This document shows, in pieces, positions 47,687-52,451 of a stretch of 52,451 bases of DNA (positions are counted from its first letter, which is position 1; each line of letters opens with the position of its first letter). The stretch is taken from the NCBI GenBank assembly GCA_025361625.1, contig JANYKL010000031.1, positions 1 through 52,451 of the forward strand, given 5' to 3'. A program made the position numbers and the translations under genes. The stretch comes from Acidobacteriaceae bacterium. Lineage in GTDB: Bacteria; Acidobacteriota; Terriglobia; Terriglobales; Acidobacteriaceae. The notes below the pieces were generated by a model, which was not told where the DNA came from, did no database searches, and saw only the letters and a list, made by a program, of their open reading frames with translations.

Positions 47687-48352
47687 GTGCCATCGCGCGG
47701 AAAATTCATTACCTTCGAAGGGCTGGACGGCAGCGGCAAGAGCACGCAACTCAACAAGCTCGCCCGCTCCTTGCGTGCACGCGGGGTCCCAGTCACGGTT
47801 ACGCGCGAGCCTGGGGGCACAACAACCGGAGAGAAAATTCGCGAAGTGTTGTTGCACTCCGCAACTTCAGGGTTGTCTTCGCTCACCGAACTCGCGCTGA
47901 TGTTTGCATCGCGCGCGCAACACATTCAGGAGATTATTTTGCCTGCGCTCGCGGAAGGGCGCGTCGTGCTGTGCGATCGCTTCACCGACTCGACCGAGGC
48001 CTACCAGGGTGGAGGCCGCAAGCTCGGTTCAAAAATTGTTTTGGAAATGCACAAAATTCTCTGCGGCAATCTGCAGCCCGATTTGACGATTCTGCTCGAT
48101 AACGAACTTGGCTTCAGCTTAGATCGAGCCCGACGCCGCAACCAAAAAAGTAGCCGATCTGGCAAACCGAACGAGAAAGATGAGAATCGATTTGAGCAAG
48201 AAAGCCGCGCTTTTTTCGGGCGTGTCCGGCATGGCTACATGACGATCGCGCAGCGAGAATCGCAACGGGTTCAGACGGTGAACGCCCGCGGCACTCCAAA
48301 CCAAACGCATGCGGCTATCATGGAACTGGTAAAGAAGAAGCTGAAAATCTAA
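47687..48352 (+). CDS. tmk: Thymidylate kinase
   Basis: A 221-aa kinase that makes dTDP from dTMP. The P-loop GLDGSGKST, TREPGG, DRFTDSTEAYQGGGR and a lid region rich in Arg are present. The GTG at 47687 gives the standard N-terminus; an upstream GTG frame adds non-conserved residues. holB follows after 88 nt, the common tmk-holB pairing. Confidence 0.94.
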   Translation: MPSRGKFITFEGLDGSGKSTQLNKLARSLRARGVPVTVTREPGGTTTGEKIREVLLHSATSGLSSLTELALMFASRAQHIQEIILPALAEGRVVLCDRFTDSTEAYQGGGRKLGSKIVLEMHKILCGNLQPDLTILLDNELGFSLDRARRRNQKSSRSGKPNEKDENRFEQESRAFFGRVRHGYMTIAQRESQRVQTVNARGTPNQTHAAIMELVKKKLKI

Positions 48353-48440
48353 TACTAAATTATGCGAGAGATGCTGCTCTCTGCGTCTCCTGCAACGGCG
48401 CAGTTGCTGGCATGAGAGCCGGCGTCCCGGACTTTTATTT

Positions 48441-49562
48441 ATGGCCTTTGCTGATTTTGCGGGCAATTCGGAGACTGTTCACCGCATGCGCGAGATGGTT
48501 TCGCGCAACCGGTTTCCGCATGCAGTGATTCTTTCCGGGGCTAGAGGATCGGGCAAATACACGTTGGCACTGATGATGGCCCGCGCCATGAATTGCCTTG
48601 AGCCTCTGGCGACTGCGGACGGCTTGCCCGATTTCTGCGGACGTTGCTCGAACTGTTTGCGCATCGCACAGTCCGAAGATCTTGATGCACGCTTTGCCGA
48701 AGCGGTTGAGGTGCGCGAGAACATGCGCGATGCTGACAAAAAAGAAACGCGCATCTTCGTGCAGACGCATCCTGACGTCCTGATTATTCCTCCCGACCCG
48801 CCGCAGATGCTCGTGAAAGTCGATCAGGTACGGCATGTCATCAACACAATTTATTACCGTCCGGGTGAAGCTCGCGAACGAGTTTATATTTTCACCGCGT
48901 CCGCCTTTATGAAAGAGGCGGCGAATTCTCTGTTGAAAGTATTGGAAGAGCCGCCCGAGTTCGCGACCATTTTCCTGCTCACCGAGAACTCCGGCGAGTT
49001 GCTGCCTACGATTCGCTCCCGCTCCATGACATTTAGTCTGGGAGCGCTCCCGGTGAGCGACATCGAGAACCGTCTCGCGAAGTTGCGACCGACTTGGGAC
49101 GAGCGGCAGCGCGCATTAGTCGCCCGTCTGAGCGAGGGTGCGATCGGAAAAGCGCTCTCGTTCGATCTTGAGGGATACATTGCCGCCCGGAATCACGCTC
49201 TCATCGTTCTTCGTTCGGCTCTCGGCAGCGGAAGCCACGTCGGCGGCAGCGATCACAGTGAGCTCTTCAAAATGACTGAGGGTTACCGGGCTGGGGCTGA
49301 AGGGCGCACCAGGATCGAAGCATTGCTGCGTACGACTTATTCGTTGCTGGAGGATTTAATGTTCCTGGGGTCCGGCACAAGCCAACTGGTTCGTAATACG
49401 GACATCGTCGGCGAGCTAAAGAAAATGTCCGAGGCTGCCGATCTTTCCTGGATACAGCGTGCTTCCGAAGGGCTAGGCGAGGTAGAGCGCGGACTCCGGC
49501 GCAACCTGCTGCGTTCGCTCTCGCTCGATGCTTTTGCTACGGCTCTAGAGCGCGTTTCGTAA
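48441..49562 (+). CDS. holB: DNA polymerase III delta' subunit
   Basis: A 373-aa clamp-loader subunit. The AAA+ fold shows a Walker-A-like GARGSGKYT, a zinc-finger region FCGRCSNC, the helix NSLLKVLEEPP and sensor LLTENSGELLPTIRSR. The C-terminal part is more variable, as usual. It works with DnaX and HolA, encoded elsewhere. Confidence 0.92.
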   Translation: MAFADFAGNSETVHRMREMVSRNRFPHAVILSGARGSGKYTLALMMARAMNCLEPLATADGLPDFCGRCSNCLRIAQSEDLDARFAEAVEVRENMRDADKKETRIFVQTHPDVLIIPPDPPQMLVKVDQVRHVINTIYYRPGEARERVYIFTASAFMKEAANSLLKVLEEPPEFATIFLLTENSGELLPTIRSRSMTFSLGALPVSDIENRLAKLRPTWDERQRALVARLSEGAIGKALSFDLEGYIAARNHALIVLRSALGSGSHVGGSDHSELFKMTEGYRAGAEGRTRIEALLRTTYSLLEDLMFLGSGTSQLVRNTDIVGELKKMSEAADLSWIQRASEGLGEVERGLRRNLLRSLSLDAFATALERVS

Positions 49563-49809
49563 GTCGCTGAAGGCAATCTGCCAGGGGGCTGGCCATTCAA
49601 TTTCTCAAAGAACTCTCGCCAGAATGCCGGTGACCGTGGTACCGCTTTGCCCCACCCTTCGGTTTGCAGTTTGCACCATTCAGACTGCACAATTTATTGT
49701 CAACCAGTGGCCACTATGATACCGTTAGCCTCAGTTTTACACCTCTGGACCCACAATCAGCGTTTCATGATGTGGCATTTCTGCCCGCGAAGCGTGCAGG
49801 TGGTGCGAC

Positions 49810-50283
49810 TTGAAAGATGCAATCGAAGCCTTGCCCGAACAATCCGTGGAACCGGAGAGCTTTGCTAACCGTAAGCTTATTCGCCCGACACTGAGTCGCA
49901 TCGAGCCAAACCATATCGCCCACGGTCACAGCCACAATCGTAACCAACTGCCGCCGGAGCGCAGTCACCGCGACAACAATCGAGACCGCGATAAAGATAG
50001 AGAAAGCCACCGCGATCGCAGCGACCGTTCTGCAGCACCCACAAACTCAAAGAAGACTCCTCCGGCCGAGCAGACCAACGCAGAAAATTTTTACTATCAA
50101 AAACAGATGCAGACGAAAACGCCCATGGTCGTCGTCCTGCGCGATGGCGAGGAAGTCCACGGATACATCGAGTGGTACGACAAGAAATGCATCAAGCTAA
50201 ACCGCTCGAACGGCGCCAATCTGATGATCTACAAGCCCGCCATCAAGTACATGTTTAAAGAGGGTGAGAACGGGCGACGGTAA
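49810..50283 (+). CDS. Hfq-like Sm protein with long charged N-terminal extension
   Basis: A 157-aa protein. The last 65 residues look like an Sm/Hfq fold: a helix ENFYYQKQ, then TPMVVVLRDGEEVHGYIEWYD (Sm1-like) and NLMIYKPAIKYM (Sm2-like, compare YKHAI of Hfq). The first 90 residues are low-complexity and rich in Arg, Asp, His and Ser, so likely disordered. Bacterial Hfq usually has its disordered tail at the C-terminus, so the order here is reversed. It may be the Hfq of this lineage, acting in small-RNA regulation (inference). The start is a TTG with AGGTGG upstream; if wrong, the protein could be shorter. No canonical Hfq is in the window. Confidence 0.75.
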   Translation: MKDAIEALPEQSVEPESFANRKLIRPTLSRIEPNHIAHGHSHNRNQLPPERSHRDNNRDRDKDRESHRDRSDRSAAPTNSKKTPPAEQTNAENFYYQKQMQTKTPMVVVLRDGEEVHGYIEWYDKKCIKLNRSNGANLMIYKPAIKYMFKEGENGRR

Positions 50284-50314
50284 GAGCACGCCGCGACTTA
50301 GATCAATTAAGCTC

Positions 50315-50340
50315 GTAAAATGAACGCGCGTTCGTTTTAC
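50315..50340. terminator. Bidirectional hairpin between the Hfq-like gene and dcd
   Basis: GTAAAA-T-GAACGC pairs with GCGTTC-G-TTTTAC as a near-perfect 26-bp palindrome lying between convergent genes. It includes the dcd stop codon, and its A/T ends give T-rich 3' sides on both strands, so one element could serve both genes. Confidence 0.65.
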
Positions 50341-50891
50341 AGCTTCGGTAGCACAATGCCTTTCTGCGCCTGATACTTCCCCTTGCGATCTTTGTAGCTC
50401 ACCTCGCAAACCTCATCCGACTGGAAGAAGAGGATTTGGCACAACCCTTCATTCGCGTAGATTTTCGCGGGCAATGGAGTCGTGTTCGAAATTTCGAGGG
50501 TCACGAAGCCTTCCCACTCCGGCTCAAAAGGCGTCACGTTGACGATGATGCCGCAACGGGCATAGGTCGACTTGCCGACACAGACCGTCAGAACGTCACG
50601 TGGAATCTTAAAATACTCGACCGACCGCGCCAGCGCAAACGAGTTTGGAGGCACGATGGCAACATCGGCGTTGACGGACACAAACGAGCGCTCGTCGAAG
50701 TGCTTAGGATCGATGACGGTACTGTTCACGTTAGTAAAGATCTTGAACTCATCGGCCACGCGCAGGTCGTATCCATAACTCGATACGCCGTAGGAGATCA
50801 CCCCGGCGCTCACCTGCTTTTCGGAGTACGGATTAATCATGTCGTGCTCCTGCGCCATGCGCCGGATCCAGCGGTCGCTCTTGATGCTCAT
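50337..50891 (-). CDS. dcd: dCTP deaminase
   Basis: A 184-aa trimeric enzyme that turns dCTP into dUTP, feeding thymidylate synthesis. [21 protein letters not shown] and the catalytic segment [10 protein letters not shown] are conserved. An AAGGAG site precedes the ATG. Whether it is mono- or bifunctional cannot be told from the sequence alone. Confidence 0.95.
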   Translation of the reverse strand: MSIKSDRWIRRMAQEHDMINPYSEKQVSAGVISYGVSSYGYDLRVADEFKIFTNVNSTVIDPKHFDERSFVSVNADVAIVPPNSFALARSVEYFKIPRDVLTVCVGKSTYARCGIIVNVTPFEPEWEGFVTLEISNTTPLPAKIYANEGLCQILFFQSDEVCEVSYKDRKGKYQAQKGIVLPKL

Positions 50892-51263
50892 GGAACTCCT
50901 TGAGACTTAGGAATGAGTTTCTTTTGCAAATTGGTAATCTAAATGAGAATGGACGCGAAATCGTGTGGAAAACTCGCTTAGAAATTCTTCCTGCTCACAA
51001 ACTTGGAAAGTGTTTTGCAGATAGGGTTAACGGATACGCTTTTCGACTGCAGACCTGACTTCGAGGGGATGGCGAAACACGACGACGCTCGTAGCATACG
51101 AAGCTGAATCGGAGGATTGCGTCAAGTTAGCTTTTCCTCGCAATCAAGTTTCGGGCTCAAGCCATCCTCTTAAGAGACAACAGGGTTGGTTGACAATCTT
51201 TCCTATCTCCCTTAGCATCAATAACTTGAATCGTCTAAAACATTAAATTAAGAGGGGATACCC
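50892..51263. other. Divergent regulatory region between dcd and the HU-family gene
   Basis: A 372-bp gap with no gene. It carries the strong plus-strand promoter for the HU-family gene at 51190-51218; I see no equally clear promoter toward dcd. Confidence 0.55.
51190..51218 (+). promoter_or_regulatory. Near-consensus promoter of the HU-family gene
   Basis: A perfect -35 TTGACA (51190-51195), a 17-nt spacer and TAGCAT (51213-51218). The start point would be near 51225, about 39 nt before the gene. Confidence 0.7.
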
Positions 51264-51533
51264 GTGATCAAGCTCGACATCATCAATGAAGTGGTCAATC
51301 GCACCGGGATCACCAAGACGAAGGCGGAACTCGCGGTCGAAACCGTGTTTGAAAGCATGAAAAAGGCCCTGTCCACAGGGGACCGCATCGAGTTACGCGG
51401 TTTTGGCGTGTTCAACGTCCGCCCGCGGAAAACTGGAATCGGACGAAATCCGCGCACCGGCGCTGAAGTTTCGATTCCTCCCGGAAAAGCCGTTCGTTTC
51501 AAGCCCGGGAAAGAACTGCAGTCGATCGATTAG
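51264..51533 (+). CDS. HU/IHF family DNA-binding protein
   Basis: An 89-aa nucleoid protein of the HU/IHF fold: helix MIKLDIINEVVNRTG, the dimer core ELRGFGVFNV, and the DNA-gripping arm GRNPRTGAEVSIPPGKAVRFKPGKEL. The GRNPRTG and FKPGKEL motifs do not separate HU from IHF, and such single proteins form homodimers in many phyla. The GTG start follows an AGAGGGG site, with a strong promoter upstream. Confidence 0.95.
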   Translation: MIKLDIINEVVNRTGITKTKAELAVETVFESMKKALSTGDRIELRGFGVFNVRPRKTGIGRNPRTGAEVSIPPGKAVRFKPGKELQSID

Positions 51534-51630
51534 GCCCCTTCACTGCGAAGCGCCGACCAGAAGTTGCAGGTCTACCGCATCCGCCCAACACAGCTTGCAT
51601 CTCAGTTCCGTCTAAGCAGCCGAAATACTT

Positions 51631-52451
51631 ATGTCTGAAATCACGACAGCCCCTCCGTCAGCAATGAACGGGGGCCCTTCGCGTCAACCTGCTGTCTGGG
51701 TAGTTCGACCTCCGCGGCCACGCTGGTGGCTCTATGGCTTATTTCTTGTGCTCACGCTGATTAGCACTATGATTGTCGGCGCGCGGATGGAGTTTTACTT
51801 TCTGCGCCACCAGCCCGTTTTTGCCCTGAACGACACTTCTCTTAGTTGGTTCCCAATTGACTGGGTCATCTCCCATCCAGCAAATCTGCTGCTTGGGCTC
51901 CCCTTCTCCCTCACGCTAATGTTTATCTTGTTTTCCCATGAGATGGGGCACTACTTATACGCCCGCCACTATCGTGTTTACGTCACACCCCCGTTCTTCG
52001 TGCCTTTTCCTAGCTTAATTGGCACTTTGGGGGCGTTTATTCGCATTAAAAGCTCGATTCCTTCGCGAGCCGCGCTCTTCGATATCGGCATTGCCGGTCC
52101 CATCGCTGGTTTTATACCGGCTTGTGTCGCGCTCGTCGTGGGACTGAGACTCTCTCATCCGATTGTCGACCCCACCTCGAGCCTGCAACTGGGCTTTCCG
52201 CTGAGCTTCGTTTTCGCCGCAAGACTTCTGCACATGGCTACGCCTCTGGCTGGAGTATCACTGCACCCAATTGCGGCAGCCGCGTGGGTAGGTTTCTTTG
52301 CGACCGCGCTCAACCTCTTGCCCGGAGGGCAGCTCGATGGCGGACACATTATCTTCTCCATCGCTCCGCGTTGGCACCGATGGATCTCATTTGGCACAGT
52401 TTTCGCGTTGGTGCCGCTCGGAAAATATATGTGGACGGGCTGGTTTTTGTG
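51631..52451 (+). CDS. Site-2-type M50 membrane protease (partial, runs off the window)
   Basis: Open from the ATG at 51631 to the window end (273 codons, no stop). The product is a multi-helix membrane metalloprotease: helix one near residues 30-50, then HEMGH (His103, Glu104, His107) inside a hydrophobic helix, the GIAGPIAGF motif, and NLLPGGQLDGGH with the third zinc ligand Asp. This is the M50 zinc-site pattern of intramembrane proteases such as SpoIVFB and plant EGY-type relatives. No PDZ domain is seen in the visible part. Substrate and C-terminus are unknown. Confidence 0.88.
   Translation, partial: MSEITTAPPSAMNGGPSRQPAVWVVRPPRPRWWLYGLFLVLTLISTMIVGARMEFYFLRHQPVFALNDTSLSWFPIDWVISHPANLLLGLPFSLTLMFILFSHEMGHYLYARHYRVYVTPPFFVPFPSLIGTLGAFIRIKSSIPSRAALFDIGIAGPIAGFIPACVALVVGLRLSHPIVDPTSSLQLGFPLSFVFAARLLHMATPLAGVSLHPIAAAAWVGFFATALNLLPGGQLDGGHIIFSIAPRWHRWISFGTVFALVPLGKYMWTGWFL

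Overview
The window looks like chromosomal DNA of an acidobacterium, probably class Terriglobia near Koribacter/Sulfotelmatobacter. This is inferred from gene content: an Oar-like carboxypeptidase-regulatory/TonB-type outer-membrane receptor, a DUF6599 protein, BlaI/M56 regulator genes, a YXWGXW-repeat protein, a secreted DinB-like protein and a GAF-phosphorylase fusion. No 16S gene or other decisive phylogenetic marker is present. Most genes are housekeeping. The accessory signal is concentrated at the left edge.

Layout. (1) 1-1024 has no convincing gene. It holds a 128-bp imperfect palindrome and, at 887-931, the exact 3' half of a tRNA-Thr(CGT), which looks like the attachment-site scar of a genomic island lying to the left. 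(2) 1025-9279, all on the minus strand: an N-terminal-receiver multi-PAS histidine kinase with a strong promoter and a roughly 315-nt leader, a DUF6599 protein, a TPR-AMIN-amidase and a lytic transglycosylase. The last three form a cell-envelope group. (3) 9722-18193, minus strand: GAF-alpha-glucan phosphorylase, a Do-like protease HtrA, a BlaR1-type M56 peptidase, the BlaI repressor and the selenocysteine elongation factor SelB. The same 18-bp dyad stands before blaI and before htrA, suggesting HtrA belongs to the BlaI regulon. (4) 18283-19862 is a decayed GT39-type glycosyltransferase with one frameshift and one in-frame TGA.

(5) 19967-26961, plus strand: purL, purF and the large Oar-like receptor. 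(6) 27019-30278, minus strand: prmC, prfA and a DUF1385 protein, a classic translation-termination cluster. (7) 30468-36704: ATP-dependent DNA ligase, CDF zinc exporter, secreted DinB-like protein, NAD-dependent ligase LigA and a YeaO-like DUF488 protein. (8) 36755-40849, plus strand: a lipoprotein cytochrome c, selA, a second DUF488 protein, acpS and a YXWGXW-repeat protein followed by a good intrinsic terminator.

(9) 41030-45632, plus strand: an orphan MCE/MlaD protein, then the ribosome/RNA-maturation operon rpsP-khpA-rimM-trmD-rplS with rnhB behind it, preceded by a clear sigma70-type promoter. (10) 45673-52451: an M61 aminopeptidase on the minus strand, tmk-holB, an Hfq-like Sm protein with a long disordered N-terminus, dcd on the minus strand, an HU/IHF-family protein behind a near-consensus promoter, and a site-2-type M50 protease cut by the window end.

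The most interesting items are the BlaI-type operator shared with htrA, the tRNA-Thr att scar, the GAF-phosphorylase fusion, the N-extended Hfq-like protein and the decayed glycosyltransferase whose TGA sits in a genome that encodes selenocysteine machinery. I saw no CRISPR array, complete tRNA, rRNA, transposase or integrase in the window.
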